From assembly GCA_964035575.1 (NCBI GenBank), contig OZ037848.1, positions 1,488,001 to 1,552,000 of the forward strand: a stretch of 64,000 nucleotides of DNA. The letters are read 5' to 3'. Positions 20,946-33,190 of this stretch are shown piece by piece (position 1 is the first letter of the stretch; every line of letters starts with the position of its first letter). Position numbers and translations under genes: made by a program. The stretch is from Rhynchopus sp. YZ270_cl-10. Its lineage: Eukaryota; Euglenozoa; Diplonemea; Diplonemida; Diplonemidae. Below the pieces are notes generated by a model. It did no database searches. It was not told the origin of the DNA and saw only the letters and a program-made list of their open reading frames with translations.

Positions 20946-21729
20946 AGGAGAGGTGATACGTTATAAGGGAGTTAAGGTGGAGAGAGGAAGTCCAGGTTGT
21001 TAGTAAAGGAAGGAATGATTTTTTTATGCAAGGAAACAGTTTATTTTTCCCCTTTCACATTTTTGCAACAATGAATTGAAAAAAAAAGAAGGATTATATT
21101 TTGTGCAACCAAATATCAGCCTTTTTGTTTTCGGCTAGCCAACTCTGCAACCGATTCAGAAATCATGAGAGATGATTTCTGCAACCGATTCCAAAATCAT
21201 GCGATATGATTTCTGATGTTATGCAAACGTGACCATGACATTAAAATTTCTACAATTAGGAAATCATCGGTATGGTTTTCAAGGTTGTGTAAATCGCGAA
21301 CGTGACACTAAAGAATCTCTGTTCACTTGATCTCTTAACGATGCTACGACTTGACGGTAGCTCGCTTCTTGAACTCTGATTCTACTTATTGTGTCCATAC
21401 GGTTTTGCCCTAGGTGGTAGAGACTAGCCAACCCCCCCCTCTCCCCTCCCATCTCCCTCAGAGAAAAAGAAAGCCTCCCCTCTTGTTTCCCGGTTGGGCT
21501 TCCCTCGCCCCGTCCTGTTCGTCCTGTTCACGCTGGTGTCTGTTTCGTCCGTCTGTTTTGTGTTGTCCGCGTGCACTCTTTTGTGTGGCTGAATAAGCCC
21601 ACGAGGCTTGGGTTCATCTTTAGATAGGTACTTGTGCTTTCATCGTGCTGGCATCGTACGTGGGTCAGCGGGAGGTGTCTGCATCATTAACTTCACTTTT
21701 AGATCTTGAATTGTTTATACGTATGGCTA

Positions 21730-21960
21730 TATACACAAGTACTCTGACCCATTCTTCTACTGCTACAAATAACCACTCTTGCACTAGGTCTGCCTGAGTG
21801 AGCATCTGGTTTAGATCACTGGATGACTACTGCTACTGCTACTGCTACAATAACCACTCTTGCACTAGGTCTGCCTGAGTGAGCCTGGTTTAGATCACTG
21901 GATGACTACTGCTACTGCTACTGCTATAACTAACCACTCTTGCACTAGGTCTGCCTGGGT
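21730..21960. repeat. Tandem repeat of about 70-80 bp, two and a half copies
   Basis: Units contain AACCACTCTTGCACTAGGTC and TAGATCACTGGATGACTACT, separated by TACTGC triplets of varying number. It lies inside unit 1 of the decayed element. Confidence 0.8.
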
Positions 21961-23549
21961 TTTCAGACACTTCCTCTCTGTTCGCATGACTGTCTGGGTG
22001 TTGCAGTACTGAAGTGGTGTGCCAAGGGAGCAGTCAGGCAGCATAGTGCCACCCATGTCGCAGGTGTGGAACTCAGTGTGCTCCGGCAGCATGAGATAAG
22101 CTTTTATTGTTGTTTGTGCGTTTTCTGCCTGTGTGGACGCCTTGGGAGGTAAGACTAGCTGTGTGAATTCTCATTTTAAGGATGACTAAGCACGAGAGGC
22201 TTGGCTCTATCTTACACTCTTTTCTCTAATCTCATACTGTGCTGTTGCAGTGGTGTGTGATAGTGTGACCTCGGTTTTTCCTCAGGTGTCTGTTTGGGAG
22301 CTCTCACTTAATTTTTTTTTTGAAGGTGTCTAGGCACGAGAGTCTGGCTTTTGCCTTTTCAATATTTTCTCTTTATCAATCAGTGCTGTTTCAGTGGTTT
22401 ATAAGATTTTGTCTTCAGGTTTTCCTCACTGTGGTCTGACTCCCTGTGTTGACTAGAGCACCCTTACCTGTGCACTGCTGCATGGCTGGTTTGGGAATCA
22501 GTCACCTCCACACAATGGTCTGTCTGTCTGTATGAAGTTGTACCTTTCGCTGAGCTTAAAGGCGACTTTGCACGTGAGGCTGGGTTTGCCTTGCAAGCCG
22601 TTCTCTAACTCAGACTGATCTGTCTCAGTGGTTTGTGGTAGTGTGTCTTGAGTCTTTTCCCTCAGACGCTAGTACTGTTACTTACTGTTGATGCTGACCA
22701 AGCGTGAGAGTCCTGGCTCATCCGACTTACTCGTGTCTCAGTGATGTGGTGCTAGCTTCCTATCTGCTTGGTTTAAGGTAGCGTCCTTCCTCTTCTTCGT
22801 TCCCCTTCCTTTCATGCCTCATCTTGTTCGCCTCTTTCTCTCCAGTCTCTGTTACGTCTGTCGGGTCTGTGGTATATGTGTGATGTGTTATCTTGTGTCG
22901 AAGGTGGAGATGTACGGGAGGAGTGCGTTCCTCTTATGATCTGTAGTGGTACACTGCCACGGGAGGGCTTTGTATTTCACGTCACGTTTATCACAGTCAT
23001 GCAGTGCTGTTGGATTGGTTTGTGGACAGCTTGTGTGTGGTGTCTGCAGACTCCTCCTCTCGGTTTTCAATGTCTGCGTGTGAGTAGAGCTCTGACCGAC
23101 CCGAGAGTGTGCTGGGTGGTTTTGAGTATCAAATTAGAGTGAATCTATTCGCATGGCTGCCTGCGTGTGATAGGAACTCTGACCTGCGAGGTTGTCTTGG
23201 TTGTTTGTAACAAGGTACTCTTCCTTCTTGGAGCTGTCGGAAACACTCCTGGTGTGGAGCGCCCCCTTTTGTACAGTTTTGATTTCTCTGAGATGCATGG
23301 ACGGACGTTCCTGTTATTCTGTCCCTGGTTGTCATGAGAAAACTGTTGCGCCGAGTACAATACCCCAGCAGCAACCTCAATCTAATCCACACAGTGCTGC
23401 AGTGTCTCGAAAAGTTCTCCAACAGCACATTCAATTTTGCAAGGCCCCCCTTGCGCATTCCCTGCCTGTCCATCAGGGTATACATGACTTCTATACCTAC
23501 ATGCCTGATGTATGAATAGAGGCTTTGCGGGTTTGCGGGTCTCGCAACG

Positions 23550-24560
23550 TTGTCGGTTCAGTCTTTCTCCTCCTGCGATGTCCGGCGTTACTCTTTTTCA
23601 AGTGTGATTGGTTTGTCGTCCCGCTCTCGCGGACCATCTTCGTACCCACGGACGTGGTGGGGTCCCTACAGCGTCGACCTTATGCGCCACCGCCCGCGAC
23701 CCAGGCTGCGTGATAATGTGGGCACGGCGTCCGCCCCTGGGACCAGCAAGACTGCGTCTGCGACCGAGTGCTACTTCCCCAGCTACGACTTCATCTTCTC
23801 TGTACCTCGTGCGACGAGCACCACGACGATGCCGTAGGCGTGCACGACCTGCAGTGCCGCTGGGTTATGTCGCTCCGCCGCCAGTGACTGCGTCAGCCTA
23901 GAGTGGTGTATGGAACATCGACTGGCGCGTGACCAGCCACCTTGCAAGGTGGACACACGACACTCCAGGCCGTGGCTGTTTCATATCATCCTCCAGACGA
24001 CCCGCCAGAGCGATCCTGACTACGGATGGAGGCAGCACGGACCTTGGCAGCGACGCGTGCTGTTCTGGCCGATGTGGTGGGTACCTCTGTGTCACAATGT
24101 CTGGACATCGAATTACTCTGGCATGTTTAACGACACTAAGCTGAGACCGTGTACCGATGTCGTGTCTGTGTTTGGGACTGTGGTGCACCGCTTGGACTTC
24201 CGCACTTTCCGGGCCTACAACGGTGATGTGGCTGTGGTCGCTTGTGAGCCGGTGGAGGGCACTCCATGAATCTGATGCTGGGCGAGAATCCTTCTGTGCC
24301 GAATGCCTTCTGCGTGCCGAGCGGCAGGTCTGGGAAGCTGGTGGTGTGTTCAACGACGACTATCAATGTGGGCGTCGGCGGTGGTGGCTGGCTGTACGTG
24401 TGATATTGGGTGTGGCTCGACGCGTCGTACAGCTGCATGAGCTTGTGTGCGATACGCTAGACTTCAACGTTAAGTATGACACGAACCCTTGCCGCGCAGA
24501 GCTCTCCCTGACATCATGGTTCCGTCGTTCTCGTCCTTCTTCATCCCGATGAACTCCTCA
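23550..24560 (+). pseudogene. Decayed coding-like region in unit 1
   Basis: GC-richer sequence with protein-like stretches in more than one frame and many interruptions. No family is recognised. Treated as a fossil of the element's former gene content. Confidence 0.35.
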
Positions 24561-25509
24561 CCTGCGTTGGGATATGAAAGCCAGAGATCTGCGTTGGGGA
24601 TTTCATTATCTCTGAAGCTTTCTGGATTTCTCAAATTATCGTAGCGGTTCAGATCTCGAATTCCATCTGAAAGAATTCCAGTGACGAGATCAAAACACGC
24701 ACGATTCTTCCCATCGCAGTTGAGCGATTCGGTAAGCTCAAGCAAACAAACAAAAAGTTAAAGAGTTTGGCGTTACGAAAACAAAAGAAGGATTATATTT
24801 TGTGCAACCAAATATCAGCCTTTTTGTTTTCGGCTAGCCAACTCTGCAACCGATTCAGAAATCATGAGAGATGATTTCTGCAACCGATTCCAAAATCATG
24901 CGATATGATTTCTGATGTTATGCAAACGTGACCATGACATTAAAATTTCTCCCACCCACCCGCTCCTGAGTAACTCTCTACGGTATCGTGGTTCACGTTT
25001 ATCCTTGCAGCCCTCGTGGGGCAGTCACGCAATGACACCAAGGCCTTGTAGCTTCGGCCTGCGACACTGTCTTGGGAATGACGGACACCGTCGTTATTCC
25101 CTTAGTTGCTGGGCACACCCTCCCTGACTAGGTCGTTATGTCTGCCCTCTCTTCATCTGCCCTCCATGCACCTCACCGCTTCCTCCTGCACTTCATAGTG
25201 ATCTTGTGGGTGGTCAACGCTCGTTATATACCTTGACGGCAACGCTGGCTTCCATCCTCGCACCTGGCCTACACTGCTTAAGATGACCTGCGGGACGGGT
25301 GCCAGACAGTCGGGACGGAGACCCCCGCTCGGCGCCGTAGAGGTCGTTTGCACTGGGCGTATTCATAGTGATGATGAACACCACGCTGTCCATCCTCGTG
25401 TACGGCTGGTCGTCAGCGCAGGTGCTGACGGTATACTCCGCAGTCTTCGCTGAGTTTGGACGCTGTGCGGGTGTTTAGCTGGACCATGTACCAACCTGCG
25501 TAAGCCCTC

Positions 25510-26010
25510 CTTCTCCATGTGCCTACCCAAACGACACAGCCTAGCAATGGACGTCTCGTGGTGAGGCTGATCCCTGGGTGCAAGATTCTACCCGTCGCTG
25601 TAGGATTGCTGCTGCTGCTGCTGCTGCTGCTGCGGTGTTTTTCGTACTGTGTGTGTAAGAAGAGAACGTTTGCCATCCGATCAAAGGCTTGCAATATCAA
25701 TCCTTCTCTCAGGACGCCTCAGTCTTGCACGCCGCCTGTGCCCTGTTGCAGCGCTTCTCCACGTCTTCTCTGTCAACGTCACACAACTTTCTGGCCACAG
25801 CTTCACTCCACATTCGTCCCTACTGTAGGGTGGCGCGTTCATCTAGGGTGCACGGATAAGATGCCGACACCTCTTCTTCCACAGCTCGTGAATGTGTGGC
25901 AGTCGGGTTTTGCGCAGTCCACATCACTGCCGCCACAGGAGCAGGCGGTCCTTACCACGATCTACCTGGAGGTGATGCGCTACTTCGAGGCTATGTGCAC
26001 TGGCTGATCA
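25510..26010 (+). pseudogene. Decayed coding-like region in unit 2
   Basis: A frame with a hydrophobic Leu run encoded by a CTG/GCT microsatellite (25608-25633), followed by Cys and basic residues, and a later protein-like stretch ending near 26007. It looks like a broken gene of the enclosing element; family unrecognised. Confidence 0.3.
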
Positions 26011-27114
26011 CTGATGGTCGGCTTGCACTCCTCCCCGAGATGCGTGACTGCTAGTTGCTGACCGACCACACCTACGAAGTGCAGAGGCAAGGTATCGCCA
26101 GAGGGTTTGGATAGGTATCGTCTGAGCACTGCGTTCTTGTTCTTGAGTAGCTTAGCAGTATGGCGAAGGCGCTAGGTGATGGCGGCTTAGTTGAAAAGAA
26201 GGCGCAGATGGGCAAAGGTCTGTGTTGCTGTCGCATGCGTCGTGTTTACTTGCCTTTGGTAAGGTCTCTAAGAAAACGAACCACTTTCTTTCTACATCAC
26301 GTCTTGAGAGGCACGTCATTCCTACTGTGCTTGTGGTTCCGCTGATGCCGGCAGGCAAGAACCCCTTTATACAGGACCGCGACCCTGACTAAGTTTGCCA
26401 TGACCGCAGTTCTTCATAGCTCCTTTATACTCCAGAGTTCAGTGGCCTTCGCTAAAACACTCCAACCGGTAGTAACCCATACGGTGCATTCCATTGTGGC
26501 TCATTCCAATGCTTTGCGAGAAAGACCCAAAGGAGGAATACTGAGTTGTTTAGAAGGACCCGCAGACCCGAAGCTATGGGGTGTGAGCGAATCCAGTCTG
26601 CACGGACAAGAGGGAGTGATGAGGCTTCTTCTAAGAGGTTGTCATCATAATCCCTGCGGTTAAGATCAACCGGAAAGGTAAGAGTGTCCTAATGCAGGCC
26701 GGCCAGAGGCTAGCTGTAGAGTGCTTTCTCTGGGTAGAAGGCCCCGCTCTTCAGCATTCCCCTCGGTCGCGTGGTCGCTTAAATGAGAGCTGCGTTCGCT
26801 GCTAGAACTTCGTCGGGCTCCGTTTCTTTTCTGCTGTGCGTGACACAAGATTTTTCTTTACGGAGAGATCGAAATCCATCTCTTCACGACTCCGTGTTCC
26901 GCTATGCACTGGCAGACGTCTTCCTGCTCCGGAGCAGTGAAGTGACCTCTGCAAGACATTCCCACGGATGCCCCCCCCCCGACTGCGCTCAAACGGATTA
27001 GGGCCGTCGAGGCATTCAATATGTCAGGATGCTAGATGCCTCGTTTCGTGGCTTACCGGCTTCGTCATTTTATACGTTCATCTGGCTGATGAGTGGAAGC
27101 CGATGTAGTACATA

Positions 27115-27237
27115 TCAGATGTAAACCACGAAATGGATTGTAGGATTGCATGGTTGGAGTCCACCCCCCGGTACAGCCGGTCACATACCATGGTTCACTG
27201 TTCACGAGTGGTCTGTTGTATTTCAAGTCAAGTCTTA
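27115..27237 (+). repeat. Dispersed repeat family E, copy inside the composite element
   Basis: It starts GTAAACCACGAAATGG and ends TTCAAGTCAAGTC, and matches the copy in intron 1 of the SURP gene along most of its length. It lies just upstream of the unit 2 end repeat. Confidence 0.7.
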
Positions 27238-27453
27238 TTTGAATTCCGTTTTTCGCGCCCACCCTGGGGATTTCATTATCTCTGAAGCTTTCTGGATTTC
27301 TCAAATTATCGTAGCGGTTCAGATCTCGAATTCCATCTGAAAGAATTCCAGTGACGAGATCAAAACACGCACGATTCTTCCCATCGCAGTTGAGCGATTC
27401 GGTAAGCTCAAGCAAACAAACAAAAAGTTAAAGAGTTTGGCGTTACGAAAACA

Positions 27454-28296
27454 AAAAGATGGGTTGTTGTTGTTTTTTATACACTTCCCTAATGCTTTCA
27501 AATATCTATTTGAAAGTGTATGAATTTGTTTTGTGAGGATTTATATTTTTGTTGGTAGCATTTTTCTCTAGTATAATTTTTCAGATGATGAGCCTCCACT
27601 TTGAGGCTCATTCATTAACCCCGATTTTTGTATTTACCGTATTCGTACAAAATTATCGACCGTAAAAAAAAGGTCGAACCTCCAGAAAAATCCTGAAAAG
27701 GTCGAACATTAGTGTCGATAATTTGTACGAATACGGTAATGTACATTCATCCTTAAAGTGTTCCCCCCCTTTTTTCCCCCACCCTTCTGCACTTCTCGCG
27801 ATTTTTTTTTCCAACGTCTGTGCGGCAAGCTATTGGGTTTGCTTTGCACACCTTCTGTTGTAGGCCGCAGGGTATTTTGTGCTTTCATCCGGATGCCTGG
27901 CATCGTATGACGGTCAGTCGGAGGTGCCTGCATCAGCAACCATTTTTTGCAAGGTGGCTAAGCAACGAGAGGCTTAGGTTCATCTTATAAGCAATATGTG
28001 TGTGCGCGAGAGGCACATGCATCTTCCAAGTTTTCTTTTTTCCCCTTCTTTTTTCTTTTTTCAGCGATAATTTGCAGTTTTCAGGTAGGAATGCCATCTG
28101 CTTATAGCAGGTAACATTTTATGCCCCATTTTCCCTACGCATCACTGAAGGTGACCATGTTGTGGCTGCTATTGTAATGCCCTCATAATTAATGATGTTC
28201 TTCCAAAAAAAGATTCGTGGGTAACTATGGAAAAATATTCTTATTAACAAAAAGAAAACCGACGCAGGAGCTTTTCTTGAAACTGTTTTATTCTCC
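27454..28296. other. Intergenic stretch without a gene
   Basis: It holds the TA-flanked palindromic element (27634-27739) and family B (27855-27943) and C (27951-27994) repeats lying side by side. Nothing else is recognised. Confidence 0.65.
27634..27739. mobile_element. Intact TA-flanked palindromic miniature element
   Basis: Inverted ends TTACCGTATTCGTACAAA and its complement, with further complementarity inward (AAATTATCGAC, AGGTCGAAC), make a hairpin of about 100 bp. TA borders both ends, as in Tc1/mariner-derived miniature elements. It is the same family as the interrupted copy around 4426-6019. Confidence 0.8.
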
Positions 28297-28790
28297 TCAC
28301 CCCAACAACAACATCTCCTCCGCCGTCATCCCGTCCTGCAGCATTCCCGCGACAAAAGCCCTGGCTTGGAAGCCGGGAGGCTGCCCCTCCAACCCACACA
28401 CCTCCACAAACCGCCGAAACTTCCGCAATGCACTCCGCCGTTGCTCCTTGGTGGACGTCCGCCACCAGTTCCTCCCAACGGAGTCACTGCTGCTTCGTGT
28501 GCGCGTATGTGCATGGCGTTCTTGTGCAACTCCCTTTCTTTTTAGGAAGTCGAAGCAGACATTCTTCTTCGGCTGATTGGCAGGCTTCTTGGCGGGGCGT
28601 GCATGCGTCGTCGGGGCGGTGCACGGCTGCTGGGGGCCCGCACCCCGTACGCCAAAAATCCTTCCCTTCCTTCCCGAAGTCCAGCTTCACTCTCCGCCTC
28701 GCGTCACGGATAGCCTGCGGGATTTCCCCCCCTGGATGATGTCCTGCATGATGCGACCTGCCCGATCGTCAGATCGGGAGTGTTGGTGGC
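28297..28790 (-). pseudogene. Broken minus-strand gene of unknown family
   Basis: The end of the reading frame (stop at 28297-28299) is protein-like back to about 28640, basic and helical in feel (RNWWRTSTKEQRRSALRKF; then VEVCGLEGQPPGFQARAF). Protein-like sequence continues to about 28790 in other frames (for example IRDARRRVKLDFGKEGKDF). About one or two breaks separate these stretches. Not recognised; it could be a decayed host gene or part of a mobile element. Confidence 0.4.
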
Positions 28791-29268
28791 TCCGTGACGC
28801 CACAGAGCCGGCACACTCGTTGAGTGCCTCACAAAACCTAAAATTACTTCTTTGCTTTTATCTATTGTCTTCACGCTTTATCGTTGTTGTTGGGGTGGGA
28901 AATAAAATAAAATACTATGAAGGTGGTAGTCCAAAAATTAAAACAAAGGAAAAAATCTTCTTTTCTTTCTTCTTAAACATTTCCCCCTTTTCTCCACAGC
29001 TCCTCTCTCTCCCTCTGTTAATACCACATAGTTTACATACCCCAACTCCAGGTGGGGACGAAAGCTTCTTCCCTCAAGGCATACACAACAGACACACCAC
29101 CTACCTACCTCATGACAAGCTGGTAGGCACAACACGGTGTAGCACCTTAAGCTGAGGGCCACCTCTCTCTTGTCAGTAGGTCTGCCCCCCCTCGCTTACG
29201 GTTTCAAGAGGAGTAAAGAAAAAGGGGTAAAATACACACACCAGTGTGCGCGGAAGTATTGTGTTGCA

Positions 29269-30937
29269 ATGAGCTGGCGGTCGAGCATGCCGACCTCTCT
29301 GTCCGCAGCGTCTGCCTCAAGCCCAAAGAAATCTGCCAAGAGGGTCTCAGAACGGAGGGAGGTATGATCTGTCTACTGCTATCTCACACATATTTTATTT
29401 CATTTTCAGACTAGCGTCCGGAAGCGTGAGCTGGGACAGGAACTCGTCACAAATCTAAAGCATCAGGTATGCCCACCCTCCCTTTCAAAACTCCCACCAC
29501 CACCACCACCACCCTCCCCCACCAGGTCTCGCTCCTGCAGGAACAACGCACGCAGCTTCAGGAGCAGCTGAGCACAGCACCGCCCCCTCCACCTCCACCG
29601 CCTCCTCCACCACCCGGGCCAAGGCTTGCTGACATGGTGGTGCCGCCTGCACGCGCGTCGGATCTGCTGCGTGCGACCACACCGAAGGAGGGAAGGTCAC
29701 GCAGCCCACGGAGGGGCGAGGTGGAGCTGGTGCGTGAGCAGAGCACGGTGGGTGTGGGTGGGAAGGCGTTGCTCAGTGCTCGCAGTGAGCGTGCAAAGGG
29801 GTGGGACCAGCCGCACACACACCGCAGCAGCAGCAGGGCGGAGCACGACGTGGCGGCTACCACAGCAAGCGCGATGCACCGCCGTGCAGTCAGAGGGCTC
29901 GAGGAGGAGCTTGCCACCACACGTTCACAGCGGGTGCGTGCAGAGGCAGAAGCGGAACGGCTTAAGGTAATGTGAGCACCACCCCATAACCCGTACCCTA
30001 TACCCTATTGCCCTATTATCCACAGGAACAACTCCGCGAATCGCAGAAGAGCTTTGCAAACCTGCAGCGTGACACGGCACATCTTGCACGTGAGCACAGC
30101 AATGCATCGCATGAGACCGGTCGCAGACACGAGGCAGAGGCAGAGCTGCGGCGCCTACGTGAGCAGGTGGCCACCTTGGAGCAGGCACAGCAGGCACGCA
30201 ACGACCACCGCACGCCACGACGCAGCCAAGAAGAAAACATCGAGGCACGCACCCGCGAGGCGCGGCTGGACTACTTAGAAGAAGAGCTGCGCCGCAAGGA
30301 CGATCTCCTGGTGGACGCACGCCGTCGCCTGCAAAGCGCAGAGGACCGCTCCTCTGCAGCAGAGGGGCGGGCAGCAGCGGCAGTGGACGCACAGCACACC
30401 CTCTCACAGGATGTGTCTCGTCTGCGCGACGCGCTCGCAACGCAGGCAACAGAGCTCTCCGCGTTGCGTGCCAGAGAGAGCGACGCTGCACGCCGCCAGG
30501 CAGGTGTCCAAAAGCAGACAGAACGGCTGCTCCAAGAGATGGCCTCATGGGCGTCTGCAAACGGGTCAGGGCAGCAGGTCTTTGCTGAAAACGTTTCGCG
30601 TCTTGTCAGTGGAGCTGTGGTGGCTGCGTCCCCGGTGTCTCCAAGGATGGCGTTGAAACTGAGAAGAGAAAACACCGACCGGGAGCGCGAAGGGAGTGTG
30701 GAGGTCAAGGAGCGGGAGCGAGAGTACAACAATGCGAGCCTAAGTCCCAGGGGGGGGGAAAGGGACAGAGAAAGGGAAAGGGAACGGGAAAGGGAGGAGT
30801 TGGCCAGAGGTGCGGGTGTGAAGGAGGCGAGTGCGGTGATGTCAACCTCTGCCTTCGATGCAGGCTACACAACGCGCGGGTCGCCTCTGTTTACACCGTC
30901 ATCAAAACGGCCGCTGATAGGGGGTATTATTGCATGA
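29269..30937 (+). CDS. Coiled-coil protein with proline-rich segment and RE/RD-repeat tail
   Basis: Four exons: 29269..29361, 29410..29466, 29526..29966 and 30026..30937. The three phase-0 introns are 48, 59 and 59 bp; the first two donors are GTATG, the last GTAATG. 500 residues. The N-terminus is Ser/Lys-rich, then a short coiled coil (LLQEQRTQLQEQL) is followed by a run of about twelve prolines and an Arg/Ser patch (GRSRSPRR). From about residue 170 to 410 the sequence is long coiled coil rich in Glu, Ala, Arg and Gln. The tail contains alternating Arg/Glu (RDREREREREREE). The family is not recognised; a structural role at a centrosome, basal body or similar is possible but not shown. Confidence 0.85.
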
Positions 30938-31137
30938 GTTCTTTGTTTTTTTTGTCTTTTTTTGCTAACTTTTTTTGTTTGTTATAACAGTGTACACCAG
31001 TATTTTTTTTCTAAAGAAATGAAGCGGGGGAGACTTTTATTGTTTTGCGAGCTAACTTTTTTTCCTTATTAAATCCTTCGCCGTCTAGGGGCGACACTTC
31101 CTTGTTGATATATTGCGATTACCTTTTCCACATATTA

Positions 31138-32147
31138 GATAACGCAGAACTTTATCCCTGTGGACCGTGCGATTGCTGACCTCTGATATCTGTTTTTGTA
31201 AAAGACATGCGTTTTCTTTCTAATGCCAGAGGCATTAGTACCCACCCTGTGCATGATGTGGTGTCCGGCGTTGCAGTACCGAGCGGCTGACCGCAGGACT
31301 TCACGTTTACCTGCCGTGCTCATAACAGAAGCCACTCATGTTTCCAAGGCGTTCAGGTTTCCACATTGTTAACTTATCCCTCTAGTTAGTAGGGAGATTT
31401 TAACTGACACACCCTGTCTGCCAAAGTATTTGGCGATACCGTGTTTCACACCAGGAGGAAGATTGCTTTCAACATTCGTTTCTGCATCCTTGTCTAGGTT
31501 GAAGGTTGTGCCACGTGTTGCCTTCCAAGTGAGAGTTTTGCAATTCACGGTGCAATGTGTTGCATCTTCTTGTTCCCAAGAAAGTCTGCCCCCGCGCCGA
31601 TAGCCTTCATTGCGCAAGTCGCAAACAGAGCGGGTACCACCCCAACAGTGAAATCGTCGTCGGAGTGCTCACCCGACGATAAATCCCAAGTGGCCTTCAG
31701 GAAGGGATACACGACGTGCGCGAAGCCTACACCCATCCGTACGGTCGATCGAGCATGTTCACTTTTGAGTCGCGACACGATGTTGCTCTTGATAACGGAC
31801 GCAGAGATTGTTGCCCGATAAGCGTCATAAAACTTCAACAGTGCTGCCAGCACTGTACGTAGAGTCTCCGATGGTGCTGCTGAGGCAAAAGGCTGCGGCC
31901 CATGCTGTACCAAAACGCCAGAGGTTTTCCAAAACTCATTCTCTTCATTAAACATCTGCATGTCGTCAGACGTTAGTACGTACAACTCCTCTTCTTCCTT
32001 CTCCTCCTCCGCTTCCTCCGAGACCGTGACGTCCCTGTTCAGTATCACGTAATCCCTAATTAAAATAATGTTGAAAACCCTCCTAAAGAAAGAGCTGACA
32101 TCATGAATAACGCACAAAAAAAAACATAACACATAAAACCTCACCAC
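31138..32147 (-). pseudogene. Broken minus-strand gene of unknown family
   Basis: Protein-like sequence on the minus strand spread over three frames: about 31545-32147 (an acidic EEEKEEEE run, then helical sequence such as VLAALLKFYDAYRATISAS), about 31369-31560, and about 31138-31320. About two breaks, or unrecognised introns, lie between them. It is divergent to the small ORF at 32227. No domain recognised; I treat it as a possible fossil. Confidence 0.45.
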
Positions 32148-32226
32148 ACAGAAAGAGGGGCACCCCTACCCCACCCCCCCTTTTTCCCCCTTCCCTATTA
32201 CACAAGGCAGTTTTTTTCTGATAACA

Positions 32227-32484
32227 ATGTTGTGGATGTTCAAGCCCACGTTGTTGATGAACGTGATGTGCGTGGTAGGGATAGCACTGACACTGTACAT
32301 GCTCTTTGGCCTGCAGGTCTTCATTGACGTCTTGACCTCACGTCCGAACATCCCCACCTCTCTCGAAAACAAGCGTGTAATCTTCAAAGCAGCTGTCCTC
32401 CTGAACACCTCCTTCAAGCTAAGAGTAGGGGACGACTGGGATGCCGCAGCGGAACCACTTCAATATGAATCCTCAATCATATAA
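32227..32484 (+). CDS. Small single-span membrane protein
   Basis: 85 residues. One hydrophobic helix (about 9-33, VMCVVGIALTLYMLFGLQVF) is followed by a basic/polar domain and an acidic end (GDDWDAAAEPLQYESS). Codon use is like that of the confident genes, and a pyrimidine-rich leader precedes the ATG. Family not recognised. The short length means a chance frame cannot be excluded. Confidence 0.6.
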   Translation: MLWMFKPTLLMNVMCVVGIALTLYMLFGLQVFIDVLTSRPNIPTSLENKRVIFKAAVLLNTSFKLRVGDDWDAAAEPLQYESSII

Positions 32485-33024
32485 GGGCAAAAAGGCAAAG
32501 AAAAAGCAAAAAGTGACCAACATGAAGATTGTACAGGACAGCAAAAACGGCTAAAAACCACTCCAATTGTTTTTTTCCCCCATGAACACAACCGAGCTGC
32601 GTTTTTAGCACATTTCAACTACTCTTGAGGAAAAATGTAAAATGCCATTTAATGCCCTAGCTTTGTCAAAGTGTTGTTGCGAGATACGAAGTTGGGGTGA
32701 TGGCGGGGGTTCAGTTAAGTGCATTTGTATCGTTTGGTGCCGAATTTCTCCGAAGAAGTGGCTTGACATTACGGAGACACCTAACTATTTTCACTGCTGC
32801 ACACACTCCTGACACAGGTGTCCGTCATGGTGTAGGGAAGCCGTCCCAGCACCTTCCTCAGGTAGACCTTCATAGAGTTTTCAGGAGGAAACGTCACGAT
32901 AGGACTCACGGAAGCAATTTAAAGTCCCTCCCAGGACTTAAATATTTTTCTATTTTTATTTTCTTCGAATGGAAAGTATATGAAATTAATTTGAAGTGTC
33001 TTTTTCAGGCAACAATAACTATTT

Positions 33025-33180
33025 ATTACCGTGAATTAATTTTCGTTTTATTTACCGAGTTGAAAATTTTCACCACCGAGTGGGCGAAGTTGTAGTCCCG
33101 AGCGAAGCGAGGGACTACAACGCACACGAGGTGGTGAAAAATTCTACGAGGTAAATAAATGCGGAAATAATTCACGTAAT
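33025..33180. mobile_element. Palindromic miniature element, 156 bp
   Basis: The ends ATTACCGTGAATTA and TAATTCACGTAAT are imperfect complements. The centre is the strong hairpin GTTGTAGTCCC..GGGACTACAAC around GAGCGAAGCGA. No coding capacity. It lies 10 bp from a second inverted-repeat element that begins with the same ATTACCGTG. Confidence 0.65.
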
Positions 33181-33190
33181 ACATTTTTTT

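Larger units (their letters stand above)
21089..27453. mobile_element. Two head-to-tail units of an unclassified decayed element
   Basis: A block of about 165 bp (start repeat) occurs at 21089-21250 and 24786-24950, and another of about 187 bp (end repeat) at 24598-24784 and 27267-27453; both pairs are nearly identical. The order start..end, start..end defines unit 1 (21089-24784) and unit 2 (24786-27453), joined directly. The start block holds TTTTTGTTTTCG..GCCAACTCT and the end block carries an imperfect complement of it, so the units have weak terminal inverted repeats. The start block also has hairpins of the type AGAAATCAT..ATGATTTCT. The interiors differ and look like old coding DNA broken many times. 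Family not recognised; treated as a fossil. Confidence 0.65.

Noticed and set aside
29967-30025. Telomere-like run of CCCTA motifs
   Set aside because: It is a 59 bp intron with irregular CCCTAT/CCCGTA spacing between two coding exons; the spacing is not telomeric.
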